Below are positions 11,509-22,761 of a DNA stretch of 64,000 nucleotides, piece by piece. The first letter of the stretch is position 1; each line of letters starts with the position of its first letter. Made by a program: the position numbers and the translations under genes. This stretch comes from Dendrolimus kikuchii (lineage: Eukaryota; Arthropoda; Insecta; Lepidoptera; Lasiocampidae), in NCBI GenBank assembly GCA_019925095.2, contig CM034405.1, positions 13,851,401 through 13,915,400 of the forward strand, in the 5' to 3' direction. The notes beneath the pieces are model-generated. The model saw nothing but the letters and a program-made list of their open reading frames with translations. It had not been told where the DNA came from and searched no databases.

Positions 11509-11562
11509 GCCTACCCCGCAAGGGAACTGACGTGAAGTTATGTATGTATGTATATATGTATC
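11509..11562 (+). repeat. RTE-type LINE 3' tip with (ATGT)n tail
   Basis: Contains CGTGCCTACCCCGCAAGGG then TGAAGTTATGTATGTATG, the same last ~50 bp as the RTE copy at 6340-6390. Only the tip is present, consistent with extreme 5' truncation. Confidence 0.65.
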
Positions 11563-12317
11563 TTATAAGAGGTCCAACTTACCCTTTTTATTTATTAAAT
11601 ATTTTTGTTGACTGAATAAAAAGACAAGATTGAAAAAAAATATTAAAATCGTTATTATTTTATTTCCAAACAAAAACCAATCTTATATTTGTTGCGACAG
11701 AAAAGTTTTGAATGTTTTTTTAATCTTATCTTTTTATTCAGTCTAGAAAACACCTTTGGTGTTGCAAAAGTCAACTCAAACAATGAAATCGTGGTCAAAC
11801 ACGAACTTATTTATCATAAAAATACTCTATTTAATTCTGATTCTTTATGATTGAAACGATATATATGTAGTATACAATCGCGTTATTCCGATTGCATTTC
11901 CTTTTTCTACTTTTTATTTTCCATTTCGCACAAACTTCGGTGGCCCTCATTGCATGATGACGGTATACATATAATCCCTTACGACGTGAAACCAACATTT
12001 CCTGGACCTTTCCTTTATAATGAAATCTGGAGGAGGCGGCATGGACAGAAATTCGTTCCCCACATAACTAACCTATTTCCGTAATACGTGACCATACTGG
12101 TGTATGCGAGTCTCTTGCAATCTATTTACTTTGCCACAGACATGAAAACTAGATACGAGCTAATCTAAAAATTCATTCAGACTTCAAAAAAATATTCTTG
12201 AGGGCAGAAGACGTCAAATCAAAGGGACGAAAAACTTTTTAATTGTATGAATTATCATTTTAACTATTTTTTGTTTTAATATGATAGGCAAAAGCACACA
12301 ACTTGATACATGACTCG
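11563..12317. other. AT-rich DNA, nothing recognised
   Basis: The 77-codon plus frame at 11851-12084 has no family features. Confidence 0.35.
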
Positions 12318-12460
12318 TGGCCGGTTCCTATATCTTACTATTCATTCATTTGTCCTACCATCGGTTGAATTTTGACAAAGATGTACGGAGCTTATGCCAA
12401 ATTTTAACCGATAGTAAAACAAATGAACGATTGGCATGATATAAGATTAGGAACTGGGTA
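12318..12460. repeat. Palindromic MITE, copy 2
   Basis: Left arm GGCCGGTTCCTATATCTTAC, then ATTCATTCATTTG and CATCGGTTGAATTTTGAC. The right arm is the near-complement (AAATTTTAACCGATAG ... GATATAAGATTAGGAACTGG). About 143 bp, the best preserved copy of the family. Confidence 0.75.
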
Positions 12461-12557
12461 CATTAATCATTAGCATATTCACGAAATTTATATACTTGAT
12501 CGTATTTCATAAAAGTTAAATTGAAGCTTTAAATTTACGGTCTTATTCATATTGAGT

Positions 12558-12614
12558 TAAAGTAAGTTTGTAGTCTTCTTTGCGGTGCTTAGGGAAGCCT
12601 ACAAACTTACTTTA
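12558..12614. repeat. 57-nt perfect-armed hairpin
   Basis: Arms TAAAGTAAGTTTGTAG (12558-12573) and CTACAAACTTACTTTA (12599-12614) are exact reverse complements around a 25-nt loop. A related hairpin sits at 31322-31372. Confidence 0.7.
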
Positions 12615-12733
12615 GACTGCCTGTCTGCACATAATAATATCTCTATCCTACCCCTCCTGTCCATATCCATCTTAAAAATTGGCAATGTGTTGGCTTCATT
12701 GACGTTCACCACTTTCCAATAGGTGAGACATCT

Positions 12734-12928
12734 TTTTTTTTATAAAGGGGAAATCCGTTTGAGGACCATAGTCCGCGCGACGGGGAGAGGTCGCAGCCCG
12801 TGTGTGGGATCCTCCAGGTTGGGGTGGCACTAGCACCTCATGTGCCATTGATACCCACTAAAACCCCTGTCCGACCCTCGTACGTTCTTTATCCGGGCTG
12901 GGGATTCGCTCGCGTATTCACCTCCAGA
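12734..12928 (-). mobile_element. LINE tail, minus strand, 195 bp
   Basis: Flanked by a 13-bp duplication AGGTGAGACATCT (12721-12733 and 12929-12941). It begins with a T-run and TATAAAGGGGAAATCCG, homologous to 10346-10806. The minus strand carries the GGGGTTTTAGTGGGTA block. No coding capacity. Confidence 0.85.
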
Positions 12929-12941
12929 GGTGAGACATCTG

Positions 12942-13930
12942 CCTATTTGCCAGCTTAGCTTGATCGGTACGAAATTAGATTTTACTTGTAAGTCATTTTG
13001 AACTTCAATGCAGCGTATATGTCCTTTAGTATACATACAAATGACGATACAACTTTATACAATTTGAGTAATGTGCAAGACATTTACAGATGTTATCCGA
13101 TATTTATGAATCTTAATTGTACATCCTAAAATTATAGGTTGCAAACCATATAATCATACGTTTATCATTGTAAATTACAATAATGCAAATACGCTAGGAC
13201 AGGTTTTAGAGTCCACATCATGTATAATAAAATAAAAAAACTTTTTGCTGATTGGTTCGGCTGCACAATACTAAAAGCTATTATAAAAAATTAATTTTCA
13301 AGAGCTATTGTTTCATTAAATAAAGAAGGTAAACAAATGTGCCGAGTGCGTGTTAGCCAAACACATAATCCAGAAGAGCATTTAATAGAAAATGTCCCAT
13401 ATCGCAAAGAGTACTTACTAAATGGATCTTTTGTATAATAATTTTAGTTGAATATATATTTTTAGTTACCAGCTAGATTTATTCTCCGTTCGAAGGAGTA
13501 TACTCAAGAAATGCCGGCATGACGTCGTAAACAATGTTCGTGTGTATCAGTGGTGTCACAATTAGACCTTGTGAATTGGAGAAGAAAAAGTGGGAAAGCA
13601 GACCCCGGCTTCCGAGACTGATACGAGACGATGACCAGTTTGATTTAATTACATTAAATTTTTCACTTAATAGTTCAAAAGTTAGAAGTCACACACTTAA
13701 TATGACGTTGGAAGAGAATCTCTCTGTCTATAGACTTAAAGAAAAAATCATTAAGGAACAAAGGCACACTTGTGTCTGAGAGTGTGATTTAACAAAAAAA
13801 AAACAAATTAATCGCATAAAAATCATTCTACCAGTGACTAGAGCTAGTTCACACTTGGTTATCTAATACAGCAATGCAGTCCCCTTTCTGTCCACGCCCT
13901 ATTAGAACTAATTAAATAGGTAGGTAGGTC
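12942..13930. other. AT-rich DNA, nothing firmly recognised
   Basis: An 81-codon frame at 13534-13779 is the only sizeable one, and it has no recognisable domain. A GGTA microsatellite borders the next repeat at 13917-13929. Confidence 0.35.
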
Positions 13931-14243
13931 ATCCGTGCAGGTACGGAGAAAGAATACAATTTCCTGCGGCCGGGCGGCCTGTCGTAAGAGGCGACAAAAC
14001 AACCCACAGCCAAGTGGTAGGGCATTTGCCCGACTGGATGGCTACCACCCCTGGTCTAAAGTATGTCGCCATAACAACCTTGAGTTGTGTTCCGGCATTA
14101 GTGACCAGGTTCCAGTTTCCCTTAAGAGAGCAGCAGCACATTTGTAGCAACTTTACTGTTGCAAATGTCCATAGGCGATGGTAACCGCTTTCCATCAAGT
14201 GGGCCGTCTGCCTGTCTGCTGATCTCCTGCAATAAAAAAAAAG
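13931..14243 (+). mobile_element. Family A retroposon, copy 1
   Basis: Begins ATCCGTGCAGGTACGGAG and ends CTCCTGC-AAT followed by nine A residues. Nine copies in the window share the internal blocks CCTGTCGTAAGAGGCGAC, GGTAGGGCATTTGCCCGACT and TTAAGAGAGCAGCAGCACA. The A-rich end marks it as a poly-A retroposon. It has no conserved frame; the 60-130-codon frames in the copies differ in frame and come from its GC content. Confidence 0.8.
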
Positions 14244-14609
14244 GTACACAATATACTTTTTTATATTACATTTTATAGAATATGTAATCTGGTGTGATTT
14301 TTGAGGTTTAAATGAGTTTAAGATTATTGTTCAATTTGTACTGTTTTCGTTGGTTAAGAGAATTACCAATTTAGGAATCGTGATGGGCAATATGTAAGAA
14401 TCAAACTATAAACTAGTACTCGTTCTTTTAAATTCAACTTACAAGTAGTCGAATTTTAAAGAACTTAGGACGAAGTTGTAGTGAACATAGTCTGTAAGGC
14501 TGGTCGAGATTAGCCGCAGAAAACTTCGCAGACTCATTAATGTGTTGAAAACAAACTAAAATGCAGCGATCTGTTTTTAAACTAAACTTGTAATATACGT
14601 ATTCAAGGT

Positions 14610-14830
14610 CTCTGAGGTTGAGCGGGCTGAGTCTTACCCGGCTGATCTTTCTGGAACGCAGAGGCTCTGGCTACGTTTCCTGGCATGGTAAATATCGGAA
14701 ATGAACCTTCTGTTATTTATTATGGTCTGTATATCTGGGATCGGCCCCAAAGTGGTCCGTTGTATATTACCCATAACACAAGCATAACTTGCTTAGCTTG
14801 GGAATATACAATGTGTGTGTGTCTGTCGAT
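14610..14830 (+). mobile_element. tRNA-derived SINE, family 2, copy 1
   Basis: A tRNA-like head (GAACGCAGAGGCTC ... CTACGTTTCCTGGCATGG) is followed by a body with ATATTACCCATAACACAAG and AACTTGCTTAGCTTGGG-AATATACAATG. Other copies are at 24025-24262 (minus) and 29040-29178. The B-box position is mutated here but reads AGATTCGATTCTTG in the second copy. Confidence 0.6.
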
Positions 14831-14984
14831 TATTATTATATGTCTTTGAAGATCACGGGCCATAAAAATGCCCCGAACTTTTGGAGGGCTTGCGTGGGAC
14901 TATGTGGAAGCCAATACGTAGAGGTCCCTTGACAAATTCAATATAATGTGGCGTAACACTGACCGGCGATTATCTCTGTCTACA

Positions 14985-15450
14985 CCATATAATAATGCGC
15001 CCAAGGACAAGCCCCGGCCAGTGTAGGACTATTGTGAGAAATGAGAACAAAAAGTACCGGGCTATTGGGATGAACTTCTAGTGGTACTAAGGGTCTAGGA
15101 ATATGAGAACTATGGCGTCTGCCCGTCGCGATGTTCGGAGAACATGGAAACATGGGCAGACGGTGACTCGCCACTCACTGCATGGGCCCCAAAAAATTCC
15201 ACAGAAGACACAACATGGGTGTGAGTGGCTCACGGGTGTAGAGAGGCGGGATGCAGGTTCACCGAAGCTACTTTTACCGTTATGACATTTATCACTTCCA
15301 CCTCTGGAGCTTACGTCTTAGCTCTAGCGATCTCCACTCCGTACCGGCCGGCAAAGGCTAGCGCGAAGGCGGGGGCCTTGCCTTGGCCCCCGGACTCAGG
15401 TCGGAGGTGTCGCTACTCACCTAAGACTTCGCCACAAAGCCCCCCCGCGG
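14985..15450. other. Unclassified GC-rich segment
   Basis: Markedly GC-richer than its flanks, ending in CCTTGGCCCCCGGACTC and a C-run at 15440. The composition resembles LINE sequence, but no family motif is readable in any frame (60-, 121- and 64-codon frames are featureless). Confidence 0.35.
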
Positions 15451-15456
15451 GTTTAT

Positions 15457-15700
15457 TATTATTATACATATTTATTTATTCATTATTTATACGAGATTAT
15501 TATAACACTAACTCAAATGGTTTTGTCCTTTTGAGTCTTCTTAATACATCTGTATTATCAAGCAGCTGGATAGCCTCGACATTTACATGATGATGAAGCC
15601 GTTGCTGGTGGGCTTCAGTGTATTTTTTAATGACGTTAATGACGAGGTCCACTTTTAGTCTCGATGGAGATCGTCTGATCTTATGTACCAAGGAGAATTA
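15457..15700 (-). pseudogene. LINE C-terminal scrap with TAA-type tail
   Basis: The minus strand encodes YTEAHQQRLHHHVNVEA then QLLDNTDVLRRLKRTKPFEL and a stop, followed at 15457-15500 by an AATAAATAA/TAATAATAA tail. A basic, His-rich stretch ending in RRLKRTKPF-L with such a tail looks like the end of a jockey/CR1-group LINE ORF2. The family is inferred from overall pattern only. No target duplication was found. Confidence 0.5.
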
Positions 15701-15743
15701 ACCATTTCCTTGAGTACTTTATTTTGGAACTCTCGTAATAATA

Positions 15744-15930
15744 AAGTGTAGTGCTAAGCATTAAGAAAGAACACATGAACAAAGTGTCTTCTCCTTAATA
15801 AAGACAACAAGAAACGTGTTATTGGACATATTCTTAGTTTAAGTTATATCTAGTTATTTTAGGTCAGATTTAAATTAATCATTAGTCTTATTTTCTACAT
15901 TAGATTGTAATTTTAATGTTGTATCACTAA
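15744..15930. repeat. Anonymous ~190-bp repeat, copy 1
   Basis: Shares AAAGAACACATGAACAAAGT, GTCTT-CCTTAATA-AGACAA and TTAGATTG/TTAGATGG-TAAT-TTAATGT with 40756-40940. No coding capacity. Confidence 0.5.
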
Positions 15931-17580
15931 GGTACATTATTTATGGAAAAAAAAATATTTATACGTATATTAGGACTAATTTGATACGGACTATATCTGC
16001 GTATAGTTCGCCTGATCTTGTGGACACTTAACCTTTTCTTGATAACATCGTACAATATATGCATCGCAATTATTGCATATCTGGTCGTGTACAGCTGTGG
16101 TTGCTTGTCTTTATTGTACAAAATTGCCGACTTGATTCAAAGCTCTTTATTACAATTTAACCATAGAACTAGGGTTGTCGCGTCGCAAAATATATTTCAT
16201 AATAGTCAATAACTTAATGATCGCTCTAACTTTAAACTGTTTATTATTATTATTTCCTTTTATAAATATTCTTATCTCTATCATATTGTTTAATATTATA
16301 GTTTCACTAGGATATCACGCAACATCACCCGCGAAAATAATAGTCTTAAAAATGTTAGGTTTCTTCAGGGTAATAAAGTAAATTAAAACGATTACATTCT
16401 ACTTTTTTAAATAACGATATAATAAACCGAATAAAATGTTACGTTTATTATTATGCAATAATTTTTAATTTATTCTATGAGAATTTCTAAAGGAAAAAAG
16501 AGAAAAGAAATAATAATATTGTGTATTAATGTATCAACTTGTAAATATCGGCTTACAGCCCTAGCAACACAGTGCTTTACACTAACAGTGTGGGAAACTT
16601 AATTGGGCTGCTTAATATTGGCCCTAACGCAGTGTTGTTGTTTTTTACGATACATAATACGCATTTTTATTATATGCGGTACTTACAGTTACTATATCTT
16701 GAATTTAAATAAAGAATACTATTTACTATTATTTCGTATGCAGAAATTGGTACTCTGCCATTTATACATTTTAAATATTCATTATTCAATTTTAGCGAGA
16801 ATATAACAATGTTGACTCATTTGTTATTATTTCAACAATTTTAAAAAGAAATCGATCAATTTCAGTCTATATTAGGTGAATAAATTATTTAGAGTCCCAA
16901 CAAAGTTTATGGTAGTTCGTAAACTATGTCTAAAACACGAAACTATCCATTGTAAATCTAAATTATAAAGTTATAAACCTTAGCATTTATTACTAAGTAA
17001 CATTAATAAATAATATACTATAAAGTTTTTTGTGGACAGTACAATTCTATTAAATAAAATATTTGAGCCGTGTCAGACAGTTATTACGTTTGTACTAGTT
17101 TTATTTTGTATGATTTGAAACATCAAATATAATAGACGAGTCTCATCTGTTTTAACGACCTTTTTATGCTAACTTTAATGATATATTGTGCTTTATTATG
17201 AACTATTATATTGAATAAATTTTATTTAATTAAATGTACAATGATAAAATTTAGTTTAACTCACACTAATATACATTTTTTGCAATTTTTAACTGGTAGA
17301 CGATGACACTTACTTATACGAGACTTGAAGACATTTTGGTTGTAGTCTGTAAGTATGTCATACGCTTAAGGAAGGTCAAAGCAAATGGCTACCTGCGCTC
17401 TGATGATCTGTTCACTCTGACATGACTATAAAGCCCTACGAGATTTATCTTCCAAAGATAAAACTTAAAGGTAAGAATGTAGGTAAAAACTTCCAAGGAA
17501 TACATGCTCCCGAAGTATATTAGAATATAGACCTCACAGACTTACAACACAAAATTGATGCTCGAAACCTCAAAACGTTC
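15931..17580. other. AT-rich DNA, nothing recognised
   Basis: About 1.6 kb of very AT-rich sequence. The frames present (60-68 codons) are hydrophobic translations of AT-rich DNA with no family resemblance. Confidence 0.4.
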
Positions 17581-17619
17581 TAAAGTAGCGGCACTGGGGT
17601 CAATTTCGATTAAGCTTTT

Positions 17620-17910
17620 GGCTATTCTCTCAATAGATCCCAACACTTACACACCTTTCGTCGGCGGAGTCGATAACTAGTCCCCACTTGCACCACTTCA
17701 GCCTGTTGGCTTAGGTTATTCCGCCTTTTACGGCTTAATCCGATAGTCATCCCCTGCAGCAGGTGAATCGCACTGGAGGTGCCGAAGGCCGAACACCTCC
17801 GCTCCCACGGAGTCGGGACACCCACCAAGCCCGGTATCGCCGAAATAGCCATATGCGGATATTCAGTTGGATCGTGCAAAAAAATAAGTGGTACTTGGCT
17901 CAACCATTCT
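17620..17910. other. Unclassified GC-rich segment, 93-codon minus frame
   Basis: GC-rich island with a minus-strand frame containing EYPHMAISAIPGLVGVPTPW. The composition suggests a LINE 3' region, but there is no zinc knuckle or reverse-transcriptase motif. The phrase GTCGGCGGAGTCG also appears near 63847. Confidence 0.3.
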
Positions 17911-18157
17911 AAAATTGAATACTGTCCACACAGGAAGGAATATACTCTCTATACTCATGCGTTAACCAACATTAAAGATGATAATTGGTAAAATAACGAA
18001 ATGTAGCTATATTAGGTATGCTTAATGTTGGTATATAGTTGGTATGTAGGTTATGGTAATTAGTATTAAGAATATAATTTTAATTTCGACGATTTGTGAT
18101 CTTAAAACTTGATTTACATTAAGAAGTGAGAAACTTGCGACACTGGCCTTATTGTCG

Positions 18158-18452
18158 TTTTTTTTTATGGCACTAGTTCAGCAGACAGGTAGATGGCCCA
18201 CTTGATGAAAATCGGTTACCATCGCCTATGGACATTTGTAACATCAAAGGTGCTACAAATGCGCTGCTGCTCTCTTAAGGGAGACTAGAACCTGGTCACT
18301 AATGCCGGAACACAACACAAGGTTGTTATGGCGGCATACTCTAGACCAGGGGTGGTAGCCATCCAGTCGGGCAAATGCCCTACCACCTGGCTGTGGGTTG
18401 TTTTGTCGCCTCTTACGACAGGCCGCCTGGCCGCAGGAAATTGTATTCATAA
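18158..18452 (-). mobile_element. Family A retroposon, copy 2 (minus)
   Basis: The T-run at 18159-18167 is the reversed A-tail. The body matches the family through GGAAATTGTATTC, but the family's first ~25 bp are missing at the right end. Confidence 0.75.
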
Positions 18453-18601
18453 TTCGTAATGTATCGTTTGGATAGAAACGGGCCAATTAAATAACAAGTC
18501 AATTAAGTTGATAACTGTCTTAATAATGATAAGGGCTTAATTTACCAGTTTTACAAATGCACTCGCTTCTAAACTAAGACAATTGTAAATCACGTGAATA
18601 A

Positions 18602-19050
18602 TCTATACTAACATTATAAAGAGGAAATATTTGTATTTTTGTATGTTTGTAATGAATAAACTCAGAAATTACTAAACCAATTTCAATAATTCTTTTACCA
18701 TTCAAATTCTACATTATACCTGATTAATATAGGCTATATAAAATATAGCGATCTCTAATAAAACTTCAATAATATAATTGGCGCTGGAATCGGGTTCTAC
18801 GATTTTGATAAAATTTTGTGTGTTTTAGGGGGTGCCGGGGTGGAGTGGTTAGACTCAAAATTAGACTTGGTAAGTAGTGCTGGAATCGACTTCTAGAATG
18901 TTATATTTTTAGGACAGGACGCCGTCTGGGAAGATGTGTGTGAGGGTCCCGGGATAGTTTAGATTCACAATTAGACCCGGTAGGTTGCGCTGGAATCGGG
19001 TTCTAGATTTTTTTTTTTCAGCGCAGAACAAAATCTGCCAAGACCGCTAG
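18602..19050 (+). mobile_element. Non-autonomous Helitron-like element, copy 1
   Basis: Starts TCTATACTAACATTATAAAG preceded by A, and ends CCGCTAG followed by T. TC...CTAG between A and T is the Helitron signature. It contains three copies of a ~105-bp unit starting GCGCTGGAATCGGGTTCTA (18781, 18878, 18987). No helicase or Rep coding. Confidence 0.75.
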
Positions 19051-19672
19051 TCTGCGACAAAAGTGAAGTTTTGCTCGCTATTTGCAGTTTATCAACACTA
19101 TACGAAGAATAAAATTATGAGTCTTTTATGAATTTTATTATAGCCTTTGTATATTATACAGCCGTTAAATCAATGCACTAATGTGGAATATATGTGTAAT
19201 TATATATAATATTCCCTACGCGCTAAGTACTAGCTTGTAACGTTGCCGCAATTAGGGGCAGTTATGTTAGTGAAATAGTGTGTAGGAAGTTGTAAAATGA
19301 TCTCTTAGGGATCGTTTATCCCGAGTACAAAAACATTAGTATCTCATCGGATTCCGGGAAAACAGGTTGTTCTGTTTATTTACAAGGAGTAATCGCGTGT
19401 CACGTGTAATGAAATTTTACAATGTTATAAATTGTAAAAGACAAATTCATACATACATACAATCGTAATTATATGTACATCGGTCATTATAAATTGTTTA
19501 ATTCGGTAGATAACACACAAGAAAGTAAATTTTAAAATTATTTTTATATCAAAGAGTGGGCGCTTAAAAAGCACTACATCATGTTATTTCTAAAATACAA
19601 ATATCAACTCTTTATCATTTATAATTTTATCATATTTTACTGTTGTACAGAATTCAGGTGGATTAACGTTTT

Positions 19673-19976
19673 GTAGTAGTCGTAGTAGCGTAATGGCTAG
19701 CGCACGCGTCCCAAGCTCAAAGGGTGCGGGTTCGATTCTGACCGGAACGCATGCACAACTTAGGCAGTTTTCTGACCTAATGTGCATATTGTTACAAATA
19801 CCACGTGCTAACAACGGTGAAGGAAAACATCGTGATGCAATCTGCACATCGAGATAACCGATGTGTCAAACTTGCCAAGCTGCCTTGGAAAAGCGTAGCG
19901 GGTATACTGCCCGTTCCCCTATAATGGGAGGCCCGAGCCCAGCAGTGGGACATTTATGGGCTGTTATTATTATTTA
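19673..19976 (+). mobile_element. tRNA-derived SINE, family 1, copy 1
   Basis: The head carries RNA polymerase III boxes: A-like TAGCGTAATGGCTAGCGC and B-like GGGTTCGATTCT. The body contains CCTAATGTGCATATTGTTAC and CGAGATAACCGATGTGTC, and it ends in (TTA)n. A 9-bp duplication TAACGTTTT flanks it (19664-19672 and 19977-19985). Confidence 0.85.
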
Positions 19977-20007
19977 TAACGTTTTCTAAAATTTAAAAAG
20001 TGCCTTA

Positions 20008-20128
20008 GGCCCAGTTTTTATATTTTACTATTGGTTAAAATTTGATATAAGCTCGATACATCTAATGTCAACATTCAACTGATGGTACCTATGGCAAGTG
20101 AATAAATATTAAGATATAGAAACTGGCC
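20008..20128. repeat. Palindromic MITE, copy 3
   Basis: Left end GGCCCAGTTTTTATATTTTA and right end TTAAGATATAGAAACTGGCC are inverted. The interior shares ATTCAACTGATGGTA with the family. Confidence 0.65.
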
Positions 20129-20129
20129 A

Positions 20130-20895
20130 TTAGTAAGTATGCGCACGTTGCACATCTGACGTGAATGATAGAATGCTCAAATCTGAGGTATGTAGGGTAA
20201 AAAATGCATAGATATAGATAGTGCCTTCCTGGCGATGCTTGGTATAATATCTATAATATAAAACATTTTAAACAGGTCGTGTCTGTACATTAAAGCTATT
20301 TAAAAAACAACTGGAATAGACTATATACCTATAAACGATGGTGAACACGATGCAATTTTTTATAGATTTCTTGTCCGTTTGTCGGTTGTTTTGTCGGGAT
20401 TCACGTACAAATTACTGGGCCGATTTCGATGCGATGTTCGCTGATCAACAGCCGATTCTTAGACTTAAATTCTGCGCTACTTTTTATCTGGGAATCCCGC
20501 GGGATGTTTCTAGTAATTATTTAAAATGGTCAGTTTATAAAAAATAGATTGCCAATGTGATTGATGTCTTTACTAGTTGATAGCAAATTCAATATAGTAA
20601 AATGTATGATATTTTGTATCCCGGGAATCCCGCGAGAATTTTCCAGGGAGCGCTTTGAAGTTGTTCGGTTGCATAAAAATTAGCTTATTCCGACACAGTT
20701 TCCAAAAAAACGATAGCTTACATTCTTTTTTTAAATGCTGTAATACTTTATGTCCCGGGAATTTCAAGTAAAGCGTGGACGAAGTCGCGGGCATATCCTA
20801 GTAGAAATATAAAAAAAGAACAAAGAAAAACAAAACACGACTCAAAACATTCTTAATTTAATATTGGTGTCGCCAACAGTTACATTATAGTTTTT
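20130..20895. other. Intergenic DNA with a 69-codon frame
   Basis: The plus frame 20338-20547 contains CRDSRTNYWADFDAMFADQ, and two GGGAATCCCGCG blocks (20490 and 20632, the second as GGGAATCCCGCGAG) suggest a decayed repeat. Not assignable. Confidence 0.3.
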
Positions 20896-21222
20896 ATCCG
20901 TGCAGGAACGGAGAAAGAATACAATTTCCTGCGGCCAGGCGGCCTGTCGTAAGAGGCGACAAAACAACCCACAGCCAGGTGGTAGGGTATTTGCCCGACT
21001 GGATGGCGACCACCCCTGATCTAGAGTATGCCGCCATAACAACCTTGTGTTGTGTTCCGGCATTAGTGACCAGGTTCCAGTCTCCCTTAAGAGTGCAGCA
21101 GCACATTTGTAGCGCCTTTGGTGAAGCAAATGTCCATAGGCGATGGTAACCGCTTTCCATCCACTGGGCCGTCTGCCTGTCTGCTGAACTCCTGCAATAA
21201 AAAAATAAAATAAAAAAAAGTA
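20896..21222 (+). mobile_element. Family A retroposon, copy 3
   Basis: Full-length-looking copy from ATCCGTGCAGGAACGGAG to CTCCTGCAAT followed by an A-rich tail interrupted by T. The tail fixes the sense direction of the family. Confidence 0.85.
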
Positions 21223-21679
21223 CGACTAAAACTAAAATAGATCCTTGAAAATCATACACGTTATTACACAGACGAAAATCTAGAAGTTTCACGAGGTAGG
21301 TTGTGGAGCAAATACTTATTTATTTATATATTATAATACTGGCCACTTGATTTTGCATTATTATAATTAAAAGAAAATCGAGTTGGTTGTGATTCGAACG
21401 TAAGGAATAATGGTGTTTCATTTTATTTAGTTCCATTTTAAATTAAATGTACATAATTTTTGCCTCGTTCGGGTCCATCACAAGGTGGTACGTCTGTGAG
21501 GACTGTGATATTCTCATGCTCAGTCACTAGCGGAACCTTTGCTTTTACAAGGGAAATCCATTTACGGACTGCCGACTGTAGGGGAAGAAAATGAGACGAT
21601 GCGAGTGTGTGGAACTCGTCGGCTTCTTTTGCTGGAATACCTACCAAAATATCCCAACGTTTCTTTTATCACTTTATGT

Positions 21680-22190
21680 CAGAGTTGCTATTAAATAGTA
21701 TCAGCTGCTCCCACTTGACTCCTTGCTGCGCCTAGCGGTCCGTATTGTCGAAGATCACGAAATTACAGATGGTTTAGAGTCTCTCAGTCTTAGAAGAGAC
21801 ATCGGCGCTCTAAGACTGTTCTACCGTCTGTACAACGGGGAGTGTTCTGGTGAGTTATTTGATTTTGTGGCTACGTCGCCATTATGTCATCGCACCACTC
21901 GCCGGTGATTGAGAGCTCATCCACACTTCCTAAACACTTGGAAGTCCTCCGCTGCACGTGGCGCACGCTTCTTCATGTCGCGGTTTTCCCAGAGCGCTAC
22001 AATACGGGGCTCTTCATAAAGGGCGTAAACAGATACTTAAACTCTCAACGAGGTAGGCAACGCATCGGCTACCTTAGTGTTTCAGATGTCCACGGTCCAT
22101 CTTCAAGTTTGCCTACAAGCAAACATAAAAAACAGGTTTACTGGATCTGCGCATACTTAACAAACTAACTTCACCTACCTACCTACTTTA
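21680..22190 (+). pseudogene. CR1/jockey-type LINE ORF2 C-terminus
   Basis: Two forward frames read together as one LINE tail. 21723-21908 gives RIVEDHEITDGLESLSLRRD then IGALRLFYRLYNGECSGEL and CHRTTRR; a frame change near 21900 leads to AVFPERYNTGLFIKGVNRYL, RGRQR and a VSDVHG ending. The order LxLRRD-LFYRxYxGECSxEL-HRTTR...FPxRYxxGxFKxxVNxxL is typical of the C-terminus of CR1/jockey-type reverse transcriptases in insects. The catalytic core is missing. A CCTACCTACCTAC stretch follows at 22177-22189 and could be the tail. No clear target duplication. Confidence 0.7.
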
Positions 22191-22660
22191 CGCGAAAGCT
22201 TCTTGTGACTAATATTCGTAGGCGAATTCTTAAAATCAAGTCCGGACTTTGACAGAAGCGGTAAACCGCAGTTAAAGAAACTGAAAGGATAAATCCATTT
22301 ACTTTGAATTTTGAATGAGTCATTCGCTCTGTTAACAATTATAAAACATCGGTACTTAAAACTTTCTATATGAATAAAAGTGTATATTATAAATTTGATT
22401 AATGCTTCCTTTCCGATTATTTTCAAAATTATATTGTGAACACGTTATGGGCTGGCAAACATGAGTGGGGCAGTAAAGGAATTGGTATGTTCCACTACGG
22501 CCTGTCGTTTTATTGAATCGTGCTCTGAACGCAGTTTTGCTCGCATATGGCTTTCAAAATCTATCGGGTCTGCAACTCGCTAGGAAAGTGTATTCTATAT
22601 GCCACTGCATAATGATGCATTGAAAACCCTAAAAAAGTGGGTTGATCACTAATAGCACAA
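22191..22660. other. AT-rich DNA, nothing recognised
   Basis: No supported frame or repeat; an 83-codon minus frame is featureless. Confidence 0.3.
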
Positions 22661-22761
22661 TTGTACATACAAATTTATAAGACGCGCGTAGAAGGTTTGC
22701 CACTTGAACGACCAAACCAAATCCACAAACCTGCGCGCGTCTTATAAATTTGTATGTACAA
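22661..22761. repeat. 101-bp fold-back element
   Basis: Perfect 28-bp inverted arms: 22661-22688 (starting TTGTACATACAAATTTATAA) and 22734-22761. Pairing resumes inside through AGGTTTG (22693-22699) and CAAACCT (22726-22732). The ~26-nt loop has no frame. Perfect arms imply recent formation or selection on the hairpin. Confidence 0.75.

Noticed and set aside
19681..19752. Apparent tRNA gene (A and B boxes)
   Set aside because: The head cannot form a full cloverleaf with a proper acceptor stem, and the sequence continues into a body shared by six dispersed copies, so it is a SINE.
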